Source: Phoronis pallida
Taxonomy: Eukaryota; Phoronida; Phoronidae
Reading direction: 5' to 3'
Assembly: GCA_028565715.1 (NCBI GenBank)
Contig: JAOXYC010224794.1
Coordinates: 1 to 10,831, forward strand
Length of the DNA stretch: 10,831 nt
The notes beneath the pieces are model-generated. The model saw only the letters and a list, made by a program, of their open reading frames with translations, ran no database searches and was not told the DNA's origin. Every line of letters starts with the position of its first letter. Position 1 is the stretch's first letter. Shown here piece by piece: positions 6,401 to 10,831 of this stretch. Both the position numbers and the translations under genes were made by a program.

Positions 6401-9388
6401 TATTCAAAGAAATTGATGGATACCAGTTTCAAAATACATTGAAAACAACTCAATAATGAAGTCTTTCATGTCAGAGGTTTCTAAGAGCTATACAATAATA
6501 ATTGTTATCATAAGATGGCACCAAAAATCAGAACAATCCAAAATCAGTCTCAGTCTTGAAAGTTAATTATACAAACAAAGTTAATTTCAAATGCGAAATA
6601 AAAGTTCTTTGTTTCCTAGTAGGTTAATTTTACTCACTTTTAATACTTTCGCCTTCTCGGTCAGAAATTTCAAAAAAAAATTTCGTAACGCGTGCCTGTC
6701 CCGGTCGGCACTTGTGGCCTTTTTTCCGCCCATCTATCCAGAGTCATATCATTTGTATTAGTTCTGTATATTCACGTTTTTATTTTCTGTCATTTTCAAT
6801 AAAATGGCCTTTCATACACAACCCCTTGTGTCGTTTTTGTCTCTTGATACATAGCTCATCGTAGTGGAACGAACATAAATCCATATACAAAAGAATTCTG
6901 ACTCAATATCAGTTTTGTGGGAACGAAGAACAGTCAGGTGACATAGTTCGTACTTTAAATTTTGTCTTAGAGTTTTCATGGTGAAGAATGATAACTTAGT
7001 GAGTCTTTCGGTGACACCATGTAGAGTTGACGAAAGAATCAGTACGAATTCCGAAACGTTGAGAATTATTTTAATATTTTACTATTTCTTCATGGTGTCA
7101 CCGAAAGACTTCACCATTCAGTACATACTTTGTTGTATAGTTTCATCCAGCTCATTATCTGATCCTTCTGTCAGCTCTGAGCCTGATTCATACTCCTCCC
7201 CACCCTCCTCCTAAAAATAACATTTGGTTTAGTTCATTAAATGTCCACACAGGTCACAACAATAAAGTACAGTTTAGTGTATATTAAGAATGATCAATTT
7301 CATTTAACACGATACTGTTCTTTACACTAAACAATCTTGAGGACTGGTATACTTTTTCATAATCCCGAAAAAGTTTGATGGTGTCAGCACCTAGGTCCCT
7401 GTACAGGTCTCTGAAGGCCATGCATGGTAGTATCATGTTTAATGAAACTTGTATCACCCAAAATGTTCTAATTAAAATTACTTACTTAAAGTTGATTAAA
7501 TAAACCTCATTGAGTGAAAAGAAGTGACCATGATGATGCAAATAAATGTATGCCCTTACTGGACAAAAGTTTAGTGTCCAATTCTTCTGTCTTTTCAAAA
7601 TTATTGATAATGATCACAACTACAATCTTAAGAATATTCTGTTCACAATGAGAAACTTTGCTTAAATTGCCCAATTGATAATTTTCTTGTACCTGTGAGC
7701 ATTAGTAGTGTTAAAATAAACAAAACAATTGTTTTGAGTGACATGTTTTGACGTCTTACTTCACATCATTCTCAAGCTTTATTTCTAAATGGCTAAACGC
7801 CGAGCTGTGTGGCTGATCACAAGAGCAGGAACAAGAAAAGATATATCCTTGTTCGTACGGCTCGGCGTTTAGCCATTTAGTAATAAAGCTTGAGAATGAC
7901 GTCCTTTCACGTCATTCTCAAGCTTTATCGAAAAATGTCGCTCAAAACAATTGTTAGTTTTTATTTCAACATTCTCGATTGATAAATAATCTTAATTTTA
8001 ACTGCAGTCATTGAAATCTAATACATTGAAATTTTAAAGAATGTTGAATAGAAGTCAATCTTACCTCTTCTGAACTAGACGATTCGTGATCAGACTCTTC
8101 AATATCGACCATAGAGGGCTCTGCATCTTCTAATGTATCAAAGTATTCAGAAATAGAACTCTCGACCGAAACGGATGGCAGCAGGGGAGGCAACTACAGA
8201 CAAAGGATATTCTTTAAGATTCACAATCAATGCTCATTTTGAAATGCTTTGTCTATGTGTCAGTTCAGATTATGTCTGAGAATGTGACAAGGAAAGTCAT
8301 GAAACATGTTACGTTCAGCATTGTGTTCGTCTTTATTTTCAATGCTATTGATTTTTGGACTTTTATTGTCTGGTTTTAGCCAAAAAATATTTAAAGAAAT
8401 TGTATTTAATAAACAATAATTATTCTAACATCGAAAAAGATAATCTCACCCTTTCTCTTGATGGTTGGACCATGTCATCAAGTTTTGACTCATTGTGTAT
8501 TCTTGAAAGACGTCCGGTTAAATCATTATTGTTTCTCTGCAACTAAAGTGAAAACATTTTAAAACTAAATAAGGCAAATCCTTACATAACTGTCCCAATC
8601 CATCGACTACAACAGGAACGTTGTTGGTTTTGTTAACTTTTAAGTTAACAATACTGAGATAAATTCTTCACAAAAAGAAGAAAAATCTATTTTGCAAAAA
8701 TGGCTGAATCAGGAATGATCTACAACAGTTCCAAAAGTTTCCTAAACTTTACTAAGAATTCCTAAACTTACCTCTGAAATCTGTTGTCTTAGACCATGAA
8801 CATAGGCAGGACTAGAATGAATTAGACCACCACCTTCTTGCTGGGCTAACTTCAGTCTGTCCTTTTCTGTACTTATTGTATGCACTAGACTTTTCAGCGT
8901 ATCATAAACTGAAATTAAGAACCAAAGGTCATTGTTAGAAACTTCACAGTGAACAATTTATTGTTCCCTCGCTCCTGCTTTAGGAAACAAATTTTTCAAA
9001 CAATCTAACATTTCATAAAGAAACAGACAATATCTCTTTCTCCCCAAGGGAACAAAACTGAGATGTTTAAAACATTGTTAAAACATGAATTGCATTTCTA
9101 AAATTCCATCAAGACTTTAAATCAAAGCTAAACCAACAAACAAAAACTGTCTTTGCAAAAAAAATATTCAAAATCACCATCTTTGGCACATGTTATGAAG
9201 TCCTCCCTCAGTCTCAGTTCCTGAATTTGTTGAGACAGCTGATTGGTTGGATCACTTATTGGGCGGGGCTTGTTATGATCGACATCTAGGGTCATGAGGT
9301 TAGGGTTGGAAGCACTGGCTGTGATTCGCTCTCTGCTTGAACTGGAAGCCACTGCCTGTGAGATGGCTAGTAGATGCTGAGGTACAAG
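368..9388 (-). CDS. OSBPL3/6/7: Oxysterol-binding protein-related protein, ORP3/6/7 type (14 exons, 5' partial)
   Basis: Lipid-transfer protein of the OSBP-related family. Fourteen exons with GT-AG introns join in one frame: 9178-9388, 8772-8908, 8450-8542, 8065-8193, 7129-7210, 6212-6393, 5768-5842, 5147-5284, 4504-4646, 3592-3730, 2849-2993, 2415-2541, 1161-1283 and 368-470. Together they encode 608 residues and a stop. Domains in order: Ser-rich linker (1-55), helical region (56-135), FFAT-like motif EYFDTLE (163-169), acidic tract (178-210), ORD (about 240-534), charged helix (545-564) and a C-terminal tail ending RLW. The OSBP signature [11 protein letters not shown] is at 348-358. K324, N327, H352, H353, K548, E552 and R556 match by motif and spacing the PI4P-contacting residues of yeast Osh4. 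The ORP3/6/7 assignment rests on the linker (SNPNL), the RLSRIHNES segment and the FFAT context. The vertebrate family usually has 800-950 residues, so the PH domain and start codon must lie beyond the window. Which of the three vertebrate paralogues is closest cannot be decided; an invertebrate probably has one pro-orthologue. Confidence 0.95.
471..1160 (-). other. Intron m-n (690 bp): no gene, short palindromes
   Basis: GT-AG intron between exons m and n. It holds a perfect 18-bp palindrome at 643-660 (GATAATTGGCCAATTATC) and an imperfect inverted repeat around 876-918. A CTAATTA/TAATTAG pair lies near 725-748. No element boundaries, TIRs or coding segments are recognised. Confidence 0.6.
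643..660. repeat. Perfect 18-bp palindrome
   Basis: GATAATTGGCCAATTATC reads the same on both strands. It contains an inverted CCAAT-like core (ATTGGCCAAT) but sits deep in the last intron, so a promoter role is not suggested. It may be chance in AT-rich DNA. Confidence 0.5.
1161..1283 (-). CDS. ORP exon m: charged C-terminal helix with PI4P-binding Lys/Glu/Arg
   Basis: Encodes residues 535-574 and two bases of codon 575. [20 protein letters not shown] continues into a helix ending LREEQGKK. K548, E552 and R556 keep the i, i+4, i+8 spacing of Osh4 Lys336, Glu340 and Arg344, which complete the PI4P headgroup site. YQPIWF corresponds to the H-x-P-[RK]-[FW]-F segment that follows. Splice sites are TTTCAG|G and GG|GTAGGT. 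Confidence 0.94.
1574..1740. mobile_element. Long fold-back (MITE-like) element, about 167 bp
   Basis: The two halves are near-perfect reverse complements. The outer ends are ACAAATAATGAATGTT (from 1574) and AACATTCATTATTTGT (to 1740). The inner arm CCGTTTATTCAAC (1641-1653) pairs with 1667-1679. The centre is a small GC-rich loop TCGGCTTCGCCTC. The left arm carries an extra GGCC (GGGCCGGCC against GGCCC on the right) and slight divergence near 1590-1600. There is no open frame. It is too small to encode a transposase, so it would depend on another element. The near-identity of the arms suggests recent origin or continuing arm correction. Confidence 0.85.
2307..2397. mobile_element. Short TIR element, copy 1 (91 bp)
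   Basis: Ends are TACTGTACACACCCTGGTAT and, in reverse complement, TACCGTACACACCCGGATTT, each followed by AAGCCC. This gives imperfect TIRs of about 26 bp around a ~40-bp core. It matches a second copy at 5563-5736 in the opposite orientation. It lies 17 bases downstream of the donor of exon l. Short length and TIRs suggest a non-autonomous DNA transposon; the superfamily is not recognised. Confidence 0.8.
2415..2541 (-). CDS. ORP exon l: ORD end, [14 protein letters not shown] and RPDQR
   Basis: Encodes residues 493-533 and two bases of Arg534, and completes Gly492. [20 protein letters not shown], then EL, and later [12 protein letters not shown] are nearly invariant in ORP3/6/7. The acceptor is TTTAG|GT and the donor AG|GTTTGT. 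The DxRFRPDQR motif marks the end of the globular ORD. A 91-bp TIR element lies in the downstream intron only 17 bases past this donor. Confidence 0.96.
2542..2848 (-). other. Intron k-l (307 bp): nothing recognised
   Basis: Ordinary AT-rich GT-AG intron between exons k and l. No repeat, hairpin of note, RNA gene or coding segment was seen on either strand. Confidence 0.6.
2849..2993 (-). CDS. ORP exon k: ORD strand region, [17 protein letters not shown]
   Basis: Encodes residues 444-491 and the first base of codon 492. The segment [12 protein letters not shown], then [17 protein letters not shown] and IIWRPG, matches the ORD C-terminal half (VHRLFGKWHEGLYCG and IWRPG in vertebrates). It begins GCT AGC ATG after CATCTAG and ends G|GTGAGA. 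The frame joins the preceding TFTK to ASMWSG, as in the family's F-x-K-A-x-Y-W-S pattern. Confidence 0.94.
3050..3127 (-). repeat. Degenerate tRNA(Cys)-like sequence, probable SINE head
   Basis: On the minus strand TTAGCTCAGTTTGTAGAGC is a good A-box/D-arm. It is followed by a five-pair anticodon stem CTTGC/GCAAG around the loop CTGCAAT, with anticodon GCA (Cys). The T-arm is damaged: GTTCTGATTCC resembles GGTTCGATTCC with a base change and an insertion. The acceptor stem does not pair. It is therefore a tRNA-derived SINE head or a tRNA pseudogene and not a working tRNA gene. Confidence 0.65.
3372..3508. mobile_element. Palindromic tRNA-like B-box element with 16-bp flanking direct repeats
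   Basis: Two divergent copies of one unit face each other. The minus-strand unit reads CCTGGGTTCGATTCCCAGTT from 3443 downward, with a perfect Pol III B-box GGTTCGATTCC. The plus-strand unit starts at 3442 and reads CCTGGGTTCGTTTCCCAGTT. Each continues into a similar TTTTTTCTGTCTT tail and AAATTCAT. The structure is flanked by an exact direct repeat ATCAGTAAAAAAATAA at 3372-3387 and 3493-3508, which looks like a target-site duplication. No A-box is seen in either arm. Confidence 0.7.
3592..3730 (-). CDS. ORP exon j: ORD strand region, [12 protein letters not shown]
   Basis: Encodes residues 398-443 and completes codon 397. The run [13 protein letters not shown] (403-415) followed by RWVDHYGEV is the conserved ORD segment that vertebrate members show as WNKVTSCIHNIL...RWIEHYGE. 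The acceptor is TTTCCAG|C and the donor AAG|GTTCGT, phase 0. The first residues (S397-T-K) differ from the aromatic-Gly pair normally found here; see the findings on this junction. Confidence 0.93.
3895..4162 (+). repeat. tRNA-derived SINE with V-SINE-like body, 5' truncated
   Basis: A B-box-like GGTTCAGATCC sits at 3913-3923. It is followed by TGTGTCTTTGAGCAAGGCAC, a body segment seen in many marine animal SINEs as TGTCCTTGGGCAAGGCACT. The 3' half has GCGATAGACTACCGTCCTGT and CCAGGGGGAG, resembling the GCGAT-GACTGGCG-CCTGTCCAGGG tail of V-SINE/LINE-tail sequences. It ends in an A-rich segment ATGAAAAAAGAAGAAAACC. No A-box is found upstream, so the 5' end is missing. The similarity is recalled family knowledge and was not searched. 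Confidence 0.75.
4231..4492. mobile_element. Long fold-back element beside the donor of exon i, about 260 bp
   Basis: Left arm 4231-4342 and right arm about 4370-4492 are imperfect reverse complements. The strongest shared blocks are AAAATGCAAATCAACTAGAAAT, in 20-base pieces at 4266-4288 and reversed at 4434-4456, and CTTGCATCTGAGTAA near the loop. The loop is about 27 bases. Weaker pairing continues to about 4500, at the splice donor. It is non-coding and has no transposase. Divergence of the arms suggests it is older than the fold-back at 1574-1740. Confidence 0.8.
4504..4646 (-). CDS. ORP exon i: OSBP signature SHHPPISA
   Basis: Encodes residues 350-396 and two bases of codon 397. [14 protein letters not shown] includes His352-His353, the His pair that binds the PI4P phosphates in Osh4. 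The rest ([20 protein letters not shown] then [11 protein letters not shown]) is the conserved beta-strand region. The acceptor is CCACAG|GTG. The donor is placed at AG|GTACGG because only this choice keeps the frame into the next exon. A second GT seven bases further would shift the frame. The intron begins almost directly with the arm of a fold-back element. Confidence 0.95.
4776..5095 (+). mobile_element. 340-bp TIR element, copy 1 (one end truncated)
   Basis: It starts AAAGTTATACATCGCTACTC and runs parallel to the reverse complement of 9957-10300. Shared blocks include CATCCTTACA, CTTCGCTTCTTCC, GACTTGATGAAAT, AACAAGAATTGGCAACGA and TGTGTAAAAGAAAC. The far TIR present in the other copy is missing here; similarity fades near 5095. 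Near the left end a 15-bp perfect hairpin (4840-4873) replaces a shorter segment of the other copy. There is no coding capacity. Confidence 0.8.
4840..4873. repeat. Perfect 15-bp hairpin inside the TIR element
   Basis: GCAATTGACCTCATT at 4840-4854 pairs exactly with AATGAGGTCAATTGC at 4859-4873 over a 4-base loop. The corresponding place in the other element copy has only one arm (CAATTGGCCTCATT), so this looks like a local inverted duplication in copy 1. Confidence 0.8.
5147..5284 (-). CDS. ORP exon h: ORD core with [12 protein letters not shown]
   Basis: Encodes residues 304-349, phase 0 at both ends (TTGCAG|GTG to CAG|GTAAGT). It carries [20 protein letters not shown] and then [12 protein letters not shown] (324-335), the core ORD motif. 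Lys324 and Asn327 correspond to Osh4 Lys109 and Asn112, which contact the PI4P headgroup. The exon ends GEQ, so the PROSITE OSBP signature (E-[KQ]-x-S-H-[HR]-P-P-x-[STACF]-A) is split exactly by the next intron. Confidence 0.97.
5285..5767 (-). other. Intron g-h (483 bp): copy 2 of the short TIR element
   Basis: Contains the 174-bp TIR element at 5563-5736, which ends about 30 bases from the donor of exon g. Nothing recognised in 5285-5562. Confidence 0.65.
5563..5736. mobile_element. Short TIR element, copy 2 (174 bp)
   Basis: The right end GGGCTTAAACCAGGGTGTGT followed by ACAGTA is the reverse complement of the TIR that opens copy 1. The left end TAGGCACCCTGGTTTAAGCC is its partner with outer-base changes. 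The right half matches the reverse complement of 2307-2397 (shared CCCCCTCA, TTTTTAG-CATTCC-AATCTA and CCATGGGCTTA). The left half is extra sequence absent from copy 1, so copy 1 is an internally deleted form or copy 2 gained sequence. Confidence 0.8.
5768..5842 (-). CDS. ORP exon g: ORD helix after the lid
   Basis: A 25-codon exon, phase 0 at both ends, encoding residues 279-303 ([20 protein letters not shown] then PHEQM). The [13 protein letters not shown] helix is near-identical to the corresponding segment of vertebrate ORP3/6 and packs at the mouth of the lipid tunnel. Splice sites are TTGTAG|CTC and ATG|GTAATA. The following exon resumes with [11 protein letters not shown], giving the family's continuous M-V-Y-V-A-A-F run across the junction. 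Confidence 0.95.
5843..6211 (-). other. Intron f-g (369 bp): nothing recognised
   Basis: AT-rich GT-AG intron. A somewhat GC-richer patch near 5980-6100 has no family match that I recognise. No repeat, RNA gene or coding segment is supported. Confidence 0.55.
6212..6393 (-). CDS. ORP exon f: start of the ORD with the N-terminal lid
   Basis: Encodes residues 219-278 and completes Asn218. After a short linker with RRSALPVP, the segment [20 protein letters not shown] (249-268) and LNEPLSMLQ (270-278) are the highly conserved beginning of the oxysterol-binding-protein-related domain, which forms the flexible lid and the edge of the lipid pocket. The acceptor is TTCTCAG and the donor CAG|GTAAGC. 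The IGKDLSK and MPVTLNEP segments match ORP3/6/7 proteins closely. Confidence 0.96.
6394..7128 (-). other. Intron e-f (735 bp): inverted repeat near the donor
   Basis: The only clear structure is the inverted repeat at 6979-7117. A GC-rich patch at about 6685-6730 (ACGCGTGCCTGTCCCGGTCG) stands out from the AT-rich surroundings but matches nothing I know. The rest shows no feature. Confidence 0.6.
6979..7117. repeat. Inverted repeat with 20-bp perfect arms
   Basis: AGTCTTTCGGTGACACCATG at 7002-7021 is exactly the reverse complement of 7091-7110. The loop is 69 bases. Beyond the arms, ATGGTGAAG at 6979 matches the reverse complement of CTTCACCAT at 7109-7117, separated on the left by an insertion of about 14 bases. 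It is probably a small fold-back element with a split left arm. The right arm ends about 12 bases from the donor of exon e. Confidence 0.8.
7129..7210 (-). CDS. ORP exon e: acidic Glu/Gly/Ser linker
   Basis: Encodes residues 191-217 and the first base of codon 218. It begins [20 protein letters not shown] and continues the acidic tract of exon d into the ORD. The acceptor follows TTTTTAG and the donor is A|GTATGT. Composition is low-complexity, so family similarity alone would not prove the exon. Its splice sites and phases are the only ones that connect exon d (phase 0) with exon f (phase 2 entry). A long inverted repeat lies 12-20 bases past its donor. Confidence 0.85.
7706..7974. mobile_element. 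Nested fold-back element, about 269 bp
   Basis: The outer ends pair: CAATTGTTTTGAGTGACAT at 7726-7744 against the reverse complement CAATTGTTTTGAGCGACAT at the right (near 7937-7955). Pairing extends outward to about 7706 and 7974. The inner arm TAAATGGCTAAACGCCGAGC (7786-7805) is exactly the reverse complement of 7860-7879. The right arm also holds a perfect 20-bp hairpin (7883-7928). A direct repeat of GACGTC...TCACRTCATTCTCAAG occurs at about 7750 and 7899. The loop of about 54 bases (7806-7859) is non-coding. Confidence 0.85.
7883..7928. repeat. Perfect 20-bp hairpin with 6-base loop
   Basis: ATAAAGCTTGAGAATGACGT (7883-7902) pairs perfectly with 7909-7928 across the loop CCTTTC. It lies inside the right arm of the larger fold-back, and a third copy of the arm is in the left arm (about 7768-7783). 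The structure suggests that one arm was duplicated in inverted orientation after the element formed. Confidence 0.85.
8065..8193 (-). CDS. ORP exon d: FFAT-like VAP-binding motif and acidic tract
   Basis: Encodes residues 148-190 in phase 0 at both ends (CTGTAG|TTG to GAG|GTAAGA). EYFDTLE at 163-169 fits the FFAT pattern E-[FY]-F-D-A-x-E with Thr in place of Ala at position 5. It is preceded by a serine- and glutamate-bearing flank (SVSVESSIS) and followed by more acid. FFAT motifs bind the MSP domain of VAP proteins in the ER membrane and tether ORPs to contact sites. The C-terminal part ([12 protein letters not shown]) is acidic and serine-rich, with many candidate CK2-type phosphorylation sites. 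Binding to VAP is inferred from the motif. Confidence 0.93.
8450..8542 (-). CDS. ORP exon c: helix before the FFAT motif
   Basis: Encodes residues 117-147 in phase 0 at both ends. The core [12 protein letters not shown] corresponds to the LRSRLNRIHSES element of vertebrate ORP3/6, which is one of the better markers that this is the ORP3/6/7 subgroup and not OSBP or ORP1/2/9/10/11. The acceptor is CTTTAG|TTG and the donor AGG|GTGAGA. The exon is only 31 codons, so it is short for open-frame detection, but its splice sites and family match are clear. Confidence 0.9.
8772..8908 (-). CDS. ORP exon b: helical linker
   Basis: Encodes residues 72-116 ([12 protein letters not shown] through RQQISE) and completes Val71 across the junction. 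The acceptor is TTTCAG and the donor GAG|GTAAGT is near-perfect. The first half continues the helix of the previous exon and carries a charged TEKDRLKL segment, in line with the EKEKLKQL helix of vertebrate ORP3/6. The second half ([14 protein letters not shown]) is probably a loop before the next helix. It enters in phase 2 and leaves in phase 0. Confidence 0.9.
9178..9388 (-). CDS. ORP exon a (first visible): Ser-rich linker and start of helical region
   Basis: Encodes residues 1-70 and the first base of codon 71. It starts in phase 0 after a pyrimidine-rich acceptor (TTTCCAG before CTT GTA CCT) and ends in phase 1 at donor G|GTGATT. Visible pieces are a serine run ([17 protein letters not shown]) and a helical stretch [20 protein letters not shown]. 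The SNPNL segment followed by a helix ending in K-D-V-Y resembles the linker between the PH domain and the FFAT motif of vertebrate ORP3/ORP6. No start codon in good context is seen. The open frame runs back into the acceptor, so this is an internal exon and the gene continues past the window. Confidence 0.88.
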
Positions 9389-9401
9389 CTGGAAAAAAAG
9401 A

Positions 9402-9499
9402 ACAGATTAAGTCAAACTGTCATTTGCAAAACATTTTGGTATACAATGTAACAGACTAAGTCAAACGGTCATTTGCAAAACATTTTGGTATACAATATT
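9402..9499. repeat. Tandem duplication, two units of 49 bp
   Basis: Units 9402-9450 and 9451-9499 differ at only a few bases (CAGATTAAG/CAGACTAAG, AAACTGTC/AAACGGTC and at the very end). Both contain CATTTGCAAAACATTTTGGT. The array begins only 13 bases upstream (in gene sense) of the acceptor of the first visible exon, so the duplicated unit probably includes the branch-point region. Near-identity implies a recent event. Confidence 0.9.
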
Positions 9500-9956
9500 A
9501 GCATAATGTGTCTTGCTTTTCATTTTTATCTCAGAGCTTTGGTAAAGTCTTGTATGGGTTCTTGAAAGGAGAAATCCAAGTTTGCACCTCAACATTTATC
9601 CCCTGATGAAGGTATGCAAGGTAGTGTGACTGAAAAATACAAGGAGTCAAACCTAACAGCAATGTTCAAATGACCACATAAATACTTGAGAGTATGCTAT
9701 GCTTATAACAGTTTACTCTAAATAAAAAATCTAATGAGCTATGTTTTATATCATTTACAGCAATTGAAGATAAACTCCATTGTAAACATCTGTCAATAAA
9801 CACAACAAACAATGAATACAGTAATCAGGCATTTTTCAAGTAAAACTAAAGTGTCGGAGTAATTTAAACTTTAAGATAGAATAGATAGAATACCCAAGTT
9901 TCCCCATTTATTTTCCATAGAGAGTATTTAATATATACATTAGGTGAACTGCTTTA

Positions 9957-10300
9957 CTTAAATGCATACATCGCTACTTAAAAGAATGTAGAATTATCAA
10001 TTATTGAAATGTGACATTTTCAATCGTTTCTTTTACACAGTTTGATAATTTTTCGTTGCCAATTCTTGTTACCCCCTTATTCTTTATCAAAAATACAAAC
10101 TAAAGATGCTACAGTTGATTGCAGTTATCTTGACACCCCTTCAAGATATTTCATCAAGTCTCATGGGCTGCCTATATCAAGATTTCTGGAAGAAGCGAAG
10201 TGAGTGTAAGGATGCACTTTGTAACAAAAATTCCAATGCAATTGGCCTCATTCAATAGTTGATCATTTCACATTCGTAAGTAGTGATGTATAACTTTAAG
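9957..10300 (-). mobile_element. 340-bp TIR element, copy 2 (both ends present)
   Basis: The two ends are imperfect inverted repeats of about 50 bp: CTTAAATGCATACATCGCTA at 9957 and, in reverse complement of the right end, CTTAAAGTTATACATCACTA. Both continue into GAATGT-GAA-T-ATCAA-TATTGAA. The interior matches copy 1 at 4776-5095 in opposite orientation. There is no open frame of use, so it is a non-autonomous element of unknown superfamily. Target-site duplications could not be fixed because the ends are diverged. Confidence 0.8.
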
Positions 10301-10831
10301 GTTATTACAGAAAACTACCTAGTAAATTCAATTAAGTTTTTATACGGTGAGCAATCTATCATTCTATAATTCTAAGCGTTAATTGCACAAAACATATAAT
10401 TATGGACACAAACAATAAGACACTTCTACGTCAACAGTACATAAAGTAAATAATAACTTGTTAATGTTTTAATATTACAGATACTTGAACATTAGTCTTG
10501 AGAAATAGTTTCCTTAAGTTTCATCATTACAATTGTCAACAAAACATTCAGTAGATAAGTTGAACACCTATCAATTAATAATTATTAAAGAAGAAAGAGG
10601 CCATTTCACATTATGTCAAAAATTGTCATATTTGATGAATTTAAGTGATTTCAAAAACAATTTGAATTCATACTCCTGTAATTAATAAACCACAATTTTA
10701 AGCGTTTCAAATTGTAACAGATGTCAAAACAATCATCCATGATTGACCTTAAAGAAGTGAAATGACCTCTAGAAAATCAAAAGAAAAATCACTACAAGAG
10801 AGAAATTCAGAATTACGTTGTTGTGCTGTAG

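Larger units (their letters stand above)
7211..8064 (-). other. Intron d-e (854 bp): complex fold-back element
   Basis: Contains the nested fold-back at 7706-7974. Bases 7211-7705 are AT-rich intron with no feature recognised beyond short homopolymer runs. Confidence 0.65.
9389..10831 (-). other. Upstream intron (partial, 1443 bp): repeats only
   Basis: Non-coding sequence 5' of the first visible exon. It holds a 49-bp tandem duplication (9402-9499) and the better-preserved copy of the 340-bp TIR element (9957-10300). Minus-strand frames at about 9600-9625 and 10690-10745 were inspected for PH-domain coding and rejected. No promoter or first exon is recognised. Bases 10301-10831 are AT-rich with nothing identified. 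Confidence 0.6.

Noticed and set aside
7129-7210. Exon e as a random acidic open stretch
   Set aside because: This was considered because of its low complexity. It was kept as an exon because its acceptor, GTATGT donor and phases alone connect exons d and f, and an acidic tract after the FFAT motif is usual in ORP3/6.
8613-8660. GTTAACTTTTAAGTTAAC hairpin as an RNA or regulatory element
   Set aside because: Short and AT-only in the stem, in an intron, with no partner features; this is expected by chance in this composition.
9402-9499. CRISPR-like or satellite array
   Set aside because: Only two contiguous units with no spacers, in a eukaryotic intron. It is a simple tandem duplication.
9596-9625. 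Possible extra minus-strand exon (SHYLAYLHQGINVE) after a TTTTCAG acceptor
   Set aside because: An acceptor-like site is followed by 33 open codons, but the sequence does not resemble a PH domain or the ORP linker. The only nearby donor GTGCAA is weak, and the phase was not supported by any family match.
10650-10745. Minus-strand ATG frame (MDDCFDICYNLKRL...) as a possible first exon
   Set aside because: Short, AT-rich, no Kozak-like context and no similarity to ORP N termini. It is likely chance.

Overview
This is an AT-rich eukaryotic (metazoan) genomic window holding most of one intron-rich, minus-strand protein gene. Fourteen exons can be joined with canonical GT-AG introns and consistent phases. 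They give 1,827 coding bases, or 608 residues plus a stop codon. The product is an oxysterol-binding-protein-related protein (ORP/OSBPL) of the ORP3/ORP6/ORP7 type. The 5' part of the gene, which should encode the N-terminal PH domain, lies beyond base 10831. Residue numbers in this annotation count from the first codon visible in the window.

Layout, in gene order from high to low coordinates. Bases 9389-10831 are non-coding, read as the intron upstream of the first visible exon. They hold a 344-bp inverted-repeat element and a 49-bp tandem duplication. Exons at 9178-9388, 8772-8908 and 8450-8542 encode the linker and helical region before the FFAT motif. Exons at 8065-8193 and 7129-7210 encode an FFAT-like motif (EYFDTLE) and an acidic Ser/Glu-rich stretch. 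Exons from 6212-6393 down to 368-470 encode the complete lipid-transfer domain (ORD) and the C-terminal tail. The OSBP signature [11 protein letters not shown] is at residues 348-358. The residues equivalent to the yeast Osh4 PI4P-binding set are all present. Bases 1-367 are 3'-flanking or 3'-UTR sequence.

The protein is expected to act at ER contact sites. The FFAT-like motif would bind VAP in the ER, the missing PH domain would bind a phosphoinositide-bearing membrane, and the ORD would move a lipid, probably in exchange for PI4P.

The introns carry many small, apparently non-autonomous mobile elements. These are: two copies of a short element with terminal inverted repeats (TIRs) that begin TACTGTACACACCCTGG; two diverged copies of a second, ~340-bp TIR element; four long fold-back elements; a palindromic tRNA-like B-box element flanked by a 16-bp direct repeat; a 5'-truncated tRNA-derived SINE; and a degenerate tRNA-Cys-like SINE head. 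No second gene is supported on either strand.

The base composition, the SINE/MITE mixture and the ORP3/6/7-type gene suggest an invertebrate, perhaps marine (hemichordate, echinoderm, cephalochordate or mollusc-like). The species cannot be fixed from the sequence alone. The best candidates for something undescribed are the palindromic tRNA-like element with its direct repeats, the fold-back elements whose arms sit beside splice donors, and an odd exon junction beside one of those fold-backs.
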